Positions 27,414 to 35,558 of a stretch of DNA of 64,000 nt are shown here, piece by piece (positions within the stretch are counted from its first letter, which is position 1; every line of letters starts with the position of its first letter). Source of the stretch: an uncultured Duganella sp. (GTDB lineage Bacteria; Pseudomonadota; Gammaproteobacteria; Burkholderiales; Burkholderiaceae). The DNA lies in the NCBI GenBank assembly GCA_946482335.1, contig CAMLRG010000002.1, positions 16,944-80,943 on the forward strand, written 5' to 3'. The notes below the pieces were generated by a model. That model saw nothing but the letters and a program-made list of their open reading frames with translations. It was not told where the DNA came from and made no database searches. The position numbers were made by a program, and so were the translations under genes.

Positions 27414-28394
27414 ATGGAACGACGCATAAAGTGGCTGTTGGCTGGTGCCGCGCTGGGGACAGCGTATGCCGTGGTGCGGGCGAATACGGCGCAAGCAGAG
27501 CGGCAGATGCCGCCCAGCGGACAATTCATCGAAGTGGATGGCGTGCGCCTGCACTACATTGAACAGGGCAGCGGACCGGTGGTCCTGCTATTGCACGGCA
27601 ACGCCGGCATGGCGCAGGATTTCGCCGCTTCCGGCCTGATCGAGCGGCTGGCCGAGGACCACCGGGTAATCGCCATCGACCGCCCGGGATTTGGCTACAG
27701 CACGCGGCCACGCGGCCGGTTCTGGACGGTCGACCACCAGGCGCGCTTGCTGCTGCAGGTGCTGCAGCGCATGGAAGTGGCCGAAGCCATCGTGTTTGCC
27801 CATTCCTGGGGCACGTTGGTGGCGATGGCCATGGCGGCGCTGGAGCCGGGAGTGGTGCGTGGGCTGGTGCTGGCGTCGGGCTATTACTACCCGACCTTCC
27901 GTATCGATGCGCCGCTCCAGGCCGGACCCGCAATACCGCTGTTGGGCGATGTGCTGCGGTTGACAATCTCGCCGCTGCTTTCCCGCCTGATCTGGCCACT
28001 GCAGGTCTGGCGCTTGTTCAGTCCTTTGCCGGTGCCGGCGGCTTTTCGGCGCCTGCCGAAATGGCTATCCCTGCGCCCGCTCCAGTTGCGCGCGTCGGCC
28101 GCGGAGGCAGCGATGATGGTGCCGGCCGTGGCGTTGATGAAGACCGGTTATGCCGGCCTGCTGCTGCCGGTCACCCTGATGGCTGGAAAGGGCGACAAGA
28201 TGGCCGATCCGGACTTCCACTCGGCGCGCCTGCACCGTGAGCTGTTGCAGTCGGAGCTGCGCCTGGTGGAGGGCGGCCATATGCTCCATTACTCCGCGCA
28301 GGACGAGATCGTGGACGCCGTGCGCGGCATCGTGCAGCGCCGCCCCGGATTGGCGTTTCCCCGGCCCCAGCGAAGCGATCTGCTGCAGACGTAA
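27414..28394 (+). CDS. Alpha/beta hydrolase with N-terminal membrane segment
   Basis: The 326-residue hydrolase has one hydrophobic N-terminal segment (about 7-22) that anchors or exports it. The oxyanion motif is LLLHGNAGMAQDF, the nucleophile Ser131 is in FAHSWGT, the acid probably in MAGKGDKMADP and the base in EGGHMLHY. It groups broadly with epoxide hydrolase or lactonase-like enzymes, and substrate cannot be assigned. GGGGAG precedes the ATG. It is followed by the aminopeptidase gene 18 bases later. Confidence 0.85.
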   Translation: MERRIKWLLAGAALGTAYAVVRANTAQAERQMPPSGQFIEVDGVRLHYIEQGSGPVVLLLHGNAGMAQDFAASGLIERLAEDHRVIAIDRPGFGYSTRPRGRFWTVDHQARLLLQVLQRMEVAEAIVFAHSWGTLVAMAMAALEPGVVRGLVLASGYYYPTFRIDAPLQAGPAIPLLGDVLRLTISPLLSRLIWPLQVWRLFSPLPVPAAFRRLPKWLSLRPLQLRASAAEAAMMVPAVALMKTGYAGLLLPVTLMAGKGDKMADPDFHSARLHRELLQSELRLVEGGHMLHYSAQDEIVDAVRGIVQRRPGLAFPRPQRSDLLQT

Positions 28395-28412
28395 TCGCGG
28401 TATGATGGTGCC

Positions 28413-30203
28413 ATGGATGAATCAACTAGCAATAAGCTGGAGGGATTGCGCGCGGCCATGCGCCGCCACCAGGTGGATGCCTGCCTGGTCCCTTCCTCGG
28501 ACCCGCACCTGTCGGAATACCTGCCGCCGCGCTGGAAGGGGCGGGAGTGGCTGTCGAACTTCACCGGCTCGGTCGGCACCTGCATCATCACCCAGGATTT
28601 CGCCGGCGTCTGGACCGATGGCCGCTACTGGACACAAGCCGAGTCCGAGCTGGCCGGGACCGGCGTCAAACTGATGAAAATTCCATCGGGAGCCAGCGTG
28701 CAGTACATCGACTGGCTGGCCGACACGTTGAAACCGGGCCAGGTGCTGGCAGTGGACGGCGCTGTGCTGGGGCTGTCGGTTGCCCGCCTGCTGCAGGCGC
28801 GCGGCATCGCCATGCGCACCGACCTCGACCTGCTGGACGAAGTGTGGGGCGACCGTCCAGGCTTGCCGGATGCGCCGGTCTACGAACATCAGCGCCCCCA
28901 CGCCGGCAAGCCGCGCGCCGCCAAGCTGGCGGCCTTGCGGGCCGAGATGGCGCGCCACGGCGCGACGCACCACGTCATCTCGACCCTGGACGATATCGCT
29001 TACCTGTTCAACCTGCGCGGTTCGGACGTCAATTACAACCCGATCTTCCTGTCCCATGCGCTGCTGGACCAGGAGCGCGCCATGCTGTTCGTCGCCACCG
29101 GCAAGGTCGATCCGGCCCTGGCCGGCCTGCTGGCGGCCGACAACGTCTTCGTCGAACCGTATGAAGAAGCGGCGCAGGCGCTGGCCACGCTGCCCCCCGG
29201 CAGCACGCTGCTGCTCGACCCGCGCCGCATCACTTTCGGCATGCGCCAGGCGGTGCCGGATAGCGTCAAGGTGATCGAAGCCGTCAACCCGACCACCTTC
29301 GCCAAATCGCGCAAGACCGGGCAGGAAGCCGACCATGTGCGCGCCACGATGGAGCAGGACGGCGCCGCGCTGTGCGAATTTTTCAGCTGGCTGGAACAGA
29401 CGCTGTCCGACAGCGCGCGCGAGCCGCTGACGGAGTACGCCATCGGCCAGCGCCTGCTGGAAGCACGCCGCCGCCGTCCCGGCTTCGTCAGCCCGAGTTT
29501 CGGCACGATTGCGGGCTTCAATGCCAATGGCGCGATCATGCATTACCGCGCGCCGGCGCAAGGCAGCGCTGTGGTCGAAGGCGATGGCTTGCTGCTGATC
29601 GATTCCGGCGGGCAGTACAGCGGCGGCACCACCGACATCACCCGCGTGGTGCCGGTGGGCGCCGTTACGTGGGAACACAAGCGCGACTTCACCCTGGTGC
29701 TGAAGGGCATGATGGCCTTGTCCGTCGCCCAATTCCCGCGCGGCGTGAAGTCGCCGATGCTCGACGCGCTGGCGCGTGCGCCGCTGTGGGCGGCCGGCAT
29801 CGATTTCGGCCACGGCACCGGGCACGGCGTGGGCTACTTCCTGAACGTGCATGAAGGACCGCAATCGATCTCCCCATCCACGCCGCCGGAGCCGCACACG
29901 GCGATGGAGCCTGGCATGATCACGTCGAACGAGCCGGGCATTTACAGGCCGGGTAAATGGGGCATCCGTATCGAGAACCTGGTGCTGAACGTACCCGCGG
30001 CCGATTCGGAGTTCGGCGAATTCCTGCGTTTCGAAACCCTGACCCTGTGCCCGATCGACACGCGCTGCATCGACAAACCGCTGTTGCGTGAAGACGAAGT
30101 GCGCTGGCTGAACGATTACCATGCCACCGTGCGCCAGCGTTTGCGCCCGCATGTCGAGGGCGCCGCGCTGCGCTGGCTGGAACAGCGGACGGAGGCGATA
30201 TGA
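28413..30203 (+). CDS. Aminopeptidase P family metallopeptidase (M24B)
   Basis: The 596-residue protein resembles the long XPNPEP1-type aminopeptidase P, with two creatinase N-terminal domains and a C-terminal pita-bread domain. Metal ligands appear in order: LLIDSGGQYSGGTTDITR (two Asp), HGTGHGVGYFLNVHEGP (His), MITSNEPGIY (Glu) and the late FETLTLCPID (Glu). It removes N-terminal residues preceding proline in peptides. No signal peptide is seen, so it is likely cytosolic. Its stop overlaps the next small gene by four bases. Confidence 0.92.
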   Translation: MDESTSNKLEGLRAAMRRHQVDACLVPSSDPHLSEYLPPRWKGREWLSNFTGSVGTCIITQDFAGVWTDGRYWTQAESELAGTGVKLMKIPSGASVQYIDWLADTLKPGQVLAVDGAVLGLSVARLLQARGIAMRTDLDLLDEVWGDRPGLPDAPVYEHQRPHAGKPRAAKLAALRAEMARHGATHHVISTLDDIAYLFNLRGSDVNYNPIFLSHALLDQERAMLFVATGKVDPALAGLLAADNVFVEPYEEAAQALATLPPGSTLLLDPRRITFGMRQAVPDSVKVIEAVNPTTFAKSRKTGQEADHVRATMEQDGAALCEFFSWLEQTLSDSAREPLTEYAIGQRLLEARRRRPGFVSPSFGTIAGFNANGAIMHYRAPAQGSAVVEGDGLLLIDSGGQYSGGTTDITRVVPVGAVTWEHKRDFTLVLKGMMALSVAQFPRGVKSPMLDALARAPLWAAGIDFGHGTGHGVGYFLNVHEGPQSISPSTPPEPHTAMEPGMITSNEPGIYRPGKWGIRIENLVLNVPAADSEFGEFLRFETLTLCPIDTRCIDKPLLREDEVRWLNDYHATVRQRLRPHVEGAALRWLEQRTEAI

Positions 30204-30463
30204 GCCGCTCGACCAAGGCATCCAGCGCCCTGGCGCGCTTGAAGGAGCGCTCCGGCAACCAGGCGTATTCGATGACCATGACCGGCAGCGGCCACTTCTT
30301 CCTGACGGAAGGGCCCGGCCAGCCGCCGCTTTGCCCACCGATGGAGCTGGATGACTTTGTGGCCTTCGTCAATGCGCAAGGCCCGCAAAAGGTGAAGCGC
30401 GTCAGCAAGCTCGATGTGGCATTCGAACAGCAGCTCGCGGCCAAGAAAACACCAAAACCATAA
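30200..30463 (+). CDS. Conserved small hypothetical protein
   Basis: The 87-residue protein overlaps the aminopeptidase stop by ATGA, which supports translation. It has a basic N-terminus (MSRSTKASSALARLKERSGN), a central region with PPLCPPMELDDFVAFVNAQG and a Lys-rich tail. I recognise no family. It precedes the MgtC gene by 12 bases in the same direction. Confidence 0.65.
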   Translation: MSRSTKASSALARLKERSGNQAYSMTMTGSGHFFLTEGPGQPPLCPPMELDDFVAFVNAQGPQKVKRVSKLDVAFEQQLAAKKTPKP

Positions 30464-30475
30464 AGAGAGGCAGCC

Positions 30476-31219
30476 ATGCCCAGTATCGAGTTCCTGCGTG
30501 CCTACTGGTCGTCCGGCGAATTGGCGACCAACCTGGTGATCCTGATGAACCTGGTCGGGGCGCTCCTGCTTGGCCTGCTGGTCGGCTATGAGCGTTCCTA
30601 CCATGGCCGAGCGGCGGGCATGCGCACTTATGGCCTGGTGTGCATGGCGTCGGCCGCCCTGACCGTGGTGTGCGGCTACCCGTCGCTCTGGTTCGGCGGC
30701 CATATGACCGAGCTGATCGGCACCGATCCCACCCGCGTGATCCAGGGCATCGTGACCGGCATCGGTTTCCTCGGCGCCGGCGTCATCATGCGCGAAGGGT
30801 TCAATATTTCCGGCCTGACCACGGCGGCGTCGATCTGGGCTTCTTCCGTGATCGGCGTGGCGGTCGGGCTGGGCTTCTATCTTGGCGCCATGGGCCTGGC
30901 ATTCCTGTGCGCGATGGCGATGATCTTCCTGTCCAAGGTGGAGAAGTGGCTGCCGTCGCGCCACGCGATTGCCATCACCATGCGTTTCAAGCCCGGCGTG
31001 GAACCGAAGGAAGACCAGCTGCGCGCCATGGCCCTGGAGCGCGGCTACGAAATCGCCGGCGGTTCCCTCACCATCGGCATGGACCAGGGCAAGCAGGAGT
31101 GGCGCTTCGTCGCGCTGGCCCTCAGCAAGCGCAGCGGTTCGCCGCTGTCCCGCATCGCCGAGGAGATGGCGCATTTTGACGGCATCGACAGCTTCCAGGT
31201 GACCCACGCACGCAACTAG
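30476..31219 (+). CDS. MgtC/SapB family membrane protein
   Basis: The 247-residue protein has four or five N-terminal membrane helices with the family motif LLGLLVGYERSYHGRAAGMRTYGL and GIGFLGAGVIMREGFNISGLTTAASIW. A soluble C-terminal domain of about 85 residues is ACT-like. MgtC homologues are linked to magnesium limitation and membrane potential rather than transport itself. AGAGAGG precedes the ATG. It is part of the run of five genes from the aminopeptidase to the DUF2520 gene. Confidence 0.9.
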   Translation: MPSIEFLRAYWSSGELATNLVILMNLVGALLLGLLVGYERSYHGRAAGMRTYGLVCMASAALTVVCGYPSLWFGGHMTELIGTDPTRVIQGIVTGIGFLGAGVIMREGFNISGLTTAASIWASSVIGVAVGLGFYLGAMGLAFLCAMAMIFLSKVEKWLPSRHAIAITMRFKPGVEPKEDQLRAMALERGYEIAGGSLTIGMDQGKQEWRFVALALSKRSGSPLSRIAEEMAHFDGIDSFQVTHARN

Positions 31220-31228
31220 GAGATAGAT

Positions 31229-31813
31229 TTGGTCATCCATTCCCAAGACGTACTTGATTTCTGGTTCCTGCCGATCGGCGCCAAGGGACACAATATGCAG
31301 CGCCCGGAGTGGTGGCGCAAGGACGATGCGTTCGACCGTGCGATATTCCAGCAGTTCGGGGATACCGTCGAAGAGGCGCTGCTGGGCGGCCTGCGGCAAT
31401 GGGACGATGAGGGCACGCAAGGCACGCTGGCACGCATCATCGTGCTCGACCAGTTCACCCGCAACGTCTACCGCGGTACGCCCAAGGCATTCGCCGGCGA
31501 CGCGCTGGCATTGGAAGCGGCGCGCGCCCTGGACGATTCCGGCGCCAACCAGACCTTGCCGCCGGCGCAGCGCGCATTCTCCTACATGCCGCTGGAGCAT
31601 TCGGAAAACCTGTCGATGCAGATGCGCTGCGTCGACCTGTTCGAGATGCTGGCTGCGGATGCGCCGGGCTACGCCGACATGCTCGATTACGCGAAGAGGC
31701 ACTATGAGGTGATCCGCCGCTTTGGCCGCTTCCCGCACCGTAATGCCATCCTCGGGCGCGAATCGACGCCGGAGGAAATCGAATTCCTCAAGCAGCCCGG
31801 ATCGAGCTTCTGA
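31229..31813 (+). CDS. DUF924 family protein
   Basis: The 194-residue protein starts at TTG 31229, with AGGAG at 31218-31222. DUF924 hallmarks are VLDFWFLP at the start, RIIVLDQFTRNVYRGTP, and YMPLEHSENL with RFGRFPHRNAILGR near the end. The fold resembles a helical TPR-like array and no reaction is known. Its stop shares one base with the next start. Confidence 0.9.
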   Translation: MVIHSQDVLDFWFLPIGAKGHNMQRPEWWRKDDAFDRAIFQQFGDTVEEALLGGLRQWDDEGTQGTLARIIVLDQFTRNVYRGTPKAFAGDALALEAARALDDSGANQTLPPAQRAFSYMPLEHSENLSMQMRCVDLFEMLAADAPGYADMLDYAKRHYEVIRRFGRFPHRNAILGRESTPEEIEFLKQPGSSF

Positions 31814-32643
31814 TGCGCACCCTGTCGGTCATTGGTGGCGGCCACGTGGGCCGCGTGCTGGGGCGCTTGTTTTCAGCCGCCGGCGCCTTTGCCCTGCAGG
31901 ATGTGCTGGCCCGTTCTGCGGATAGCGCGGCGCAGGCGGTTGCCTTTATCGGCGCGGGCAGCGCAGCTGTGGCAGGCGGCACCATCCGCCGTGCCGACGT
32001 GTATATGCTGACGGTTACCGACGACCAGATCGCTCCCGCTTGCGAGGCCCTTGCGGCGGCCGTGCCGTTGCAAGGCGCGGTGGTGTTCCATTGCAGCGGC
32101 GCCATGGCGTCGGACCGGCTGGCGGCCGCCCGTGCAGCCGGCGCCCATGTCGCGAGCGTGCATCCGATCCGCAGTTTTGCCGATGTGGATGCCGTGGCGG
32201 CGGGTTTTGCCGGCACCTTCTGCGGCGTGGAAGGCGACCGCCAGGCACTCGATGTGCTGCTGCCGGCGCTGGCGGCGATTGGGGCGAAGGCGGTACCGAT
32301 CGATCCGGCCGCCAAGACCGTGTATCACGCGGCAGCGGTCTTTGCCAGCAACTACCTGGTGACCGTGATCGATGCTGCCCTGCGTGCCTACCAGGCGGCC
32401 GGCATACCGGAGTCGGTGGCACGCGAACTGGCGCGGCCGCTGGCAGTGGAATCGATGGACAATGCATTCCGGCTGGGCGCCGCGCCGGCACTCACCGGAC
32501 CGGTGGCACGCGGCGATATGGCAACCGTGCAGCGGCAGCAGGACGCCGTGACGGCATGGGATGCCGCCACGGGCCAGCTGTATGCGGCACTTGTGCCGCC
32601 CACCGTGGCGCTGGCCGAACGCAAGCGTGCGCGCCAGCCTTGA
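31813..32643 (+). CDS. Rossmann-like and DUF2520 domain-containing protein
   Basis: The 276-residue protein has an N-terminal nucleotide-binding motif LSVIGGGHVGRVLGRLF and ADVYMLTVTDDQIAP. VVFHCSGAMASDRL and SVHPIRSFAD follow, and then a helical C-terminal DUF2520 domain with KTVYHAAAVFASNYLV. The layout resembles pyrroline-5-carboxylate reductase or 6-phosphogluconate dehydrogenase-type oxidoreductases. The substrate is unknown. Confidence 0.88.
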   Translation: MRTLSVIGGGHVGRVLGRLFSAAGAFALQDVLARSADSAAQAVAFIGAGSAAVAGGTIRRADVYMLTVTDDQIAPACEALAAAVPLQGAVVFHCSGAMASDRLAAARAAGAHVASVHPIRSFADVDAVAAGFAGTFCGVEGDRQALDVLLPALAAIGAKAVPIDPAAKTVYHAAAVFASNYLVTVIDAALRAYQAAGIPESVARELARPLAVESMDNAFRLGAAPALTGPVARGDMATVQRQQDAVTAWDAATGQLYAALVPPTVALAERKRARQP

Positions 32644-32683
32644 GCGGCGCGGCAACAGGCGCGCCGTGCCGCAGGCCCGTGAG

Positions 32684-33181
32684 TCAACCGGGCAGGACGC
32701 AGCCATTGGCGTCGCACGCTGCGCCATCGGCAGCCTGCGCCACCGTCGGCTGCCCGGCCAGCAGACGCCCGATCACGCCGCCCAGCACCATATCGTCGAT
32801 GCGGCCGAAGTGGTTCAGGCGCAGCCGGCCGTCGCGGTCGAACAGCAACAGGCTGGGCGTGCCGCGCAGCGCGTAATGCCGCATCGTAGCCGGCACCGGC
32901 GAGCCGGCCACCGCCTGGTCGACCGCCACCGGAAACCGCAGCCGATACTCGTGGATGAACGCCTCCAGGGCACGCGGCGTCATCACATCGTGGTGCTCGA
33001 ACACGCTATGCAGCCCGATCACCACCAGCTCAGGAAATGCTTGCCGCATCTTGACCGCCTGCGGGATACCGTGCGCCACACAGCCCGGGCACAGCATCTG
33101 GAACGCATGCAGCGCCACCACCTTGCCTTCCATTACCGGCCGCTCCCCGTTGAGCCACGCCGAAACCTCGAGCCGTATCAT
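32684..33181 (-). CDS. Thioredoxin-like/redoxin family protein
   Basis: The 165-residue protein starts at the ATG ending at 33181, which overlaps the AhpD-like stop (ATGA). The redox motif is QMLCPGCVAHG (Cys31, Cys34) after the strand KVVALHAF. RGTPSLLLFDRDGRLRLNHFG supplies the cis-Pro region of the fold. The C-terminus has two more cysteines (ACDANGCVLPG). No signal peptide is seen. Co-translation with an AhpD-like protein suggests it may recycle that protein's disulfide (inference). Confidence 0.82.
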   Translation of the reverse strand: MIRLEVSAWLNGERPVMEGKVVALHAFQMLCPGCVAHGIPQAVKMRQAFPELVVIGLHSVFEHHDVMTPRALEAFIHEYRLRFPVAVDQAVAGSPVPATMRHYALRGTPSLLLFDRDGRLRLNHFGRIDDMVLGGVIGRLLAGQPTVAQAADGAACDANGCVLPG

Positions 33182-33705
33182 TTGGCGCGCAGCTTTACGG
33201 CAGGGAAATCGAGCGGGACCTTGAACGCCACGTTCACGTAATTGGTGAACAGGTTGAGCGCCACATGGGCCATGATTTCCATGATTTCCTCGTCGCCGAA
33301 GCCCACCGCGCGCAATTCTTCCACCTGTCCATCGTCGATCTTGGCTCGGTTGTTGACCACCGCCAGGGCAAAGCGCAGGGCGGCGGCAGTTTTCGGATCG
33401 CTGGACTGGCCAGCCTGGGCCGCGCCCATTTCCTCCGCGCTGGCGCCCGCCTGGCGGCCGAGGACGGTATGCGCCGCCAGGCAATACTCGCAATCGTTGC
33501 GGTCGGCGATCGCCACCGCGATGTGCTCGCCCAGTTTGGCGCCGAGCTTGCCGCCACCCAGGGCGCCGAAGCTGCCCCACATGCTTTCCAGGGCGGCCGG
33601 CGAATTCGAGACTGCCTTGAACATATTGGGCGTGGCGCCGAAAGCCTGGTGGATCCGGGCCAGCAGGCCGGTGGAATCATTGCTGTTCAATGCGATGCGC
33701 GACAT
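33178..33705 (-). CDS. Carboxymuconolactone decarboxylase/AhpD-type protein
   Basis: The 175-residue all-helical protein has the AhpD motif DCEYCLAAHT (Cys72, Cys75, His79) used for alkylhydroperoxidase-type disulfide chemistry. ALRFALAVVNNRAKIDDGQVEELRAVGF and ALNLFTNYVNVAF are typical family segments. It leads a two-gene operon with the thioredoxin-like protein and is preceded by AAGGA. A palindromic site at 33727-33737 and the adjacent MarR-family gene suggest redox-linked control. Confidence 0.88.
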   Translation of the reverse strand: MSRIALNSNDSTGLLARIHQAFGATPNMFKAVSNSPAALESMWGSFGALGGGKLGAKLGEHIAVAIADRNDCEYCLAAHTVLGRQAGASAEEMGAAQAGQSSDPKTAAALRFALAVVNNRAKIDDGQVEELRAVGFGDEEIMEIMAHVALNLFTNYVNVAFKVPLDFPAVKLRAK

Positions 33706-33726
33706 GGTGGAATCCTTTCATTAAAA

Positions 33727-33737
33727 TAGGAATCCTA
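33727..33737. promoter_or_regulatory. Palindrome TAGGAATCCTA, candidate MarR operator of the AhpD-like operon
   Basis: An 11-base odd palindrome sits 22 bases upstream of the AhpD-like start. It partly overlaps a second dyad (TCCTA-N6-TAGGA on the minus strand). The same AGGA-N-TCCT core recurs at the marR promoter (34419-34427). Confidence 0.55.
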
Positions 33738-33750
33738 AATATATAGGACC

Positions 33751-33774
33751 AAAAAAAGGCTGGCCTAAACCAGC
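33751..33774 (-). terminator. Intrinsic terminator of the MarR gene
   Basis: On the minus strand GCTGG, a six-base loop, CCAGC and then C plus seven T form a terminator. The loop contains the gene's own TAG stop, so transcription ends within bases of translation. Confidence 0.65.
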
Positions 33775-34385
33775 GCCTGCCAATTCTTTACTTGCTGCGC
33801 GGGATCGGCCGGCTGGTGATCCGGACAATCGATGCGCAGCATGCCCACCGGCAGCGGCGCGTCGACCAGCCCGCAATGGTGCGGGGCGGCGGCATCCGGA
33901 TGCCGGTCAGGCTGGAAATGCTTGCAGGTCAGGCAAGCCCGCAACTCGGGGAAACGCTCGGCCTTCTGCAACTGCCCTATCACTTGCAGCAAACCGCTGA
34001 GCAATTGTTCCTGGGCCGCAGCCGGCAACCTGGCCACCGCCTCATCGGCGAAGCTGGTGGCACCCGCGATGCGCTGTGCCACTTGCCGGCCTGGCTCAGT
34101 CAAGTGCAGGTCCGTGGCGCGGCCATCGTCCGGCGCCCGCGCTTTCCTGACCAGCCCCTTGGCCACCAGGGCGGCCACCGAATCGCTGGCGCTGGCTGCC
34201 GAAATTGACAATTGCCGCGCCAGCCAGGACAAACGCACGCCTTGTGGCCGGCTATGCAGCAGCTGCAGGATCTCGGCCTGGGCCGGGTTCAGGTTTTCGC
34301 TGGTGGCAAACTCCCACATCCCCGAACGCAACACGCTGCCGATGCGGGATAGGGAAGAGATGATGCGGGCCGAGGTGGTGTCCAT
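33765..34385 (-). CDS. MarR-family regulator with Cys-rich C-terminal tail
   Basis: The 206-residue protein has a MarR winged helix (about 30-110; LSWLARQLSISAASASDSV, DDGRATDLHLTEPG). After a helical linker comes an added segment with Cys151, Cys154, Cys171 and Cys187 (CLTCKHF, HHCGL, RIDCPDH), plus several histidines. That spacing suggests a zinc or iron-sulfur site and a redox or metal input. A strong promoter overlapped by a palindrome shared with the adjacent AhpD/thioredoxin operon points to control of both units. The message appears leaderless. Confidence 0.88.
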   Translation of the reverse strand: MDTTSARIISSLSRIGSVLRSGMWEFATSENLNPAQAEILQLLHSRPQGVRLSWLARQLSISAASASDSVAALVAKGLVRKARAPDDGRATDLHLTEPGRQVAQRIAGATSFADEAVARLPAAAQEQLLSGLLQVIGQLQKAERFPELRACLTCKHFQPDRHPDAAAPHHCGLVDAPLPVGMLRIDCPDHQPADPAQQVKNWQALV

Positions 34386-34391
34386 GCGCCA

Positions 34392-34427
34392 AGTATAGAG
34401 TCGGCTGGCGGTTTGTCAAGGACTCCT
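34392..34427 (-). promoter_or_regulatory. marR promoter (TTGACA-N16-TATACT) with overlapping AGGA-N-TCCT palindrome
   Basis: The -35 TTGACA is at 34414-34419 and the -10 TATACT at 34392-34397, with 16 bases between. Six bases separate the -10 from the ATG, so initiation should fall at or next to the start codon. The palindrome AGGACTCCT (34419-34427) touches the -35, as expected for autorepression. The rest of the 223-base gap up to 34608 shows no gene. Confidence 0.65.
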
Positions 34428-34608
34428 AATTAATTTTCCGTTCTTGCAAAACGGCAGTGCAAAAGTATAGTTGAAGAGCAGCTAAGGCTTTTTGCTTGGA
34501 TTTCTGTTGTGATGGAGCAAAAAGATGGCCCCAGTGAGTGACAAAATTGGCCTTTGGCAATAAGCTAGTCTCCTTGGGAAAAGCCATGCAAAGTTCTAGG
34601 GGAACGCT

Positions 34609-34971
34609 ATGTTATTTTTGAAATCCACGTCTGTCACCAAGGCGCCGGGCATCTACGAAGTTGATATTGCCGCCAAACCGCCTGGCAAGACTTTCGGCGT
34701 GTACATGGCTACCGACCCGGACCACCCGCCAACCGCCGTACTCGAAGCCTTGGCCGCCGGCGGCTTCAAGCAAGTGCACAGCTCCGGCTATACGCACAAG
34801 GACCGCGGCAAGGTACTGGACCTGCACTTCCAGAAAGATGGCACCGACTTGTTCAATGGCTGGAAGGCGGAGGAAGCCGAAGCCAATATGGCCATCATCA
34901 ATAAAATCTTCAGCGACATCGGCGTCGCGATCACCCCGCGCGTGATGTCGCTGGCCGAAGCTTACGCCTGA
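34609..34971 (+). CDS. Hypothetical protein of unknown family
   Basis: The 120-residue soluble protein starts MLFLKSTSVTKAPGIYEVDI, with GGGGAA upstream. It contains TFGVYMATDPDHPPTAVLEA and HKDRGKVLDLHFQKDGTDLF and ends SDIGVAITPRVMSLAEAYA. I recognise no domain, and there is no signal peptide or membrane segment. Its 3' end overlaps the convergent molybdopterin-fold gene by 10 bases. Codon use is like its neighbours, so it is probably a real, lineage-restricted gene. Confidence 0.6.
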   Translation: MLFLKSTSVTKAPGIYEVDIAAKPPGKTFGVYMATDPDHPPTAVLEALAAGGFKQVHSSGYTHKDRGKVLDLHFQKDGTDLFNGWKAEEAEANMAIINKIFSDIGVAITPRVMSLAEAYA

Positions 34972-35540
34972 ACGTCAATGTGGTACAGGGCCCATGGGCA
35001 GTGGCCAAAGCGCTCGCCCACGGGCCTGTTCGCCATTTCCGGCACCCGGTCCGCGTCGTATATCGCCCATAGCGGGCCCAGGCCGCCCAGCGCCATTGGC
35101 GCGCCATCCAGGTGCGTCGCCACGATGAAGCGCAGTGCCTTGGCGCGCGCCATGGTAAGGCCGACCGCATAGCCATCCACGGCCCGCAGCACCAGGTTGC
35201 CGTTGTCGCCGGCTTGCGCGCCGGCGGCCTTCAGCACATCCACCAGCAATGGGCCGGACAGGGTGTGTGGACGGCTATCGTATTCCAGCGTCGGCCTGAT
35301 CGTCACGGCTGGCAGCGAAGTCAAGGCGGCAAAGTCGAATGTGAATGCCTTGTCAAAGCTTAGCCGCTGGCGGTGCATCAACTGGTCAGTCACATGGTCG
35401 AAACTGCGGCGGTTGGGCTTGGCGATGGCGCCCGTCACGGTGAGCAAGGCAGGACCACGCCCAGCCTTGGGCGCAGCCGCTGCGAGGGAGGGGAGGACGC
35501 CGGCCGCAGCCACGGCGCCAAGGAAATGGCGTTTCTTCAT
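34962..35540 (-). CDS. Exported molybdopterin-dependent oxidoreductase-like protein (SUOX-type fold)
   Basis: The 192-residue protein starts at the ATG ending at 35540 and has an N-terminal signal (KKRHFLGAVAAAGVLPSLAAAA). There is only a single KR-type pair, so Sec rather than Tat export is likely. The body has LLTVTGAIAKPN, SLPAVTIRPTLEYDSRPHTLSGPLL (written here only in part), LRAVDGYAVGLT and GGLGPLWAIYDAD. These correspond to the oxidoreductase molybdopterin-binding fold. The usual cofactor cysteine is not evident, so it may not bind molybdopterin. The start is 18 bases from the divergent alkB start. Confidence 0.6.
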   Translation of the reverse strand: MKKRHFLGAVAAAGVLPSLAAAAPKAGRGPALLTVTGAIAKPNRRSFDHVTDQLMHRQRLSFDKAFTFDFAALTSLPAVTIRPTLEYDSRPHTLSGPLLVDVLKAAGAQAGDNGNLVLRAVDGYAVGLTMARAKALRFIVATHLDGAPMALGGLGPLWAIYDADRVPEMANRPVGERFGHCPWALYHIDVQA

Positions 35541-35558
35541 TGCTATATCATAACGTGT

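Noticed and set aside
28422..30338. A 638-codon minus-strand frame opposite the aminopeptidase
   Set aside because: Low-complexity Arg/Gln/His translation without motifs; the plus strand has full M24 metal ligands.
35541..35558. SOS or Ada box controlling alkB
   Set aside because: No CTGT-N8-ACAG pattern or Ada-like AAAGCGCA box is visible in or next to the short divergent gap.
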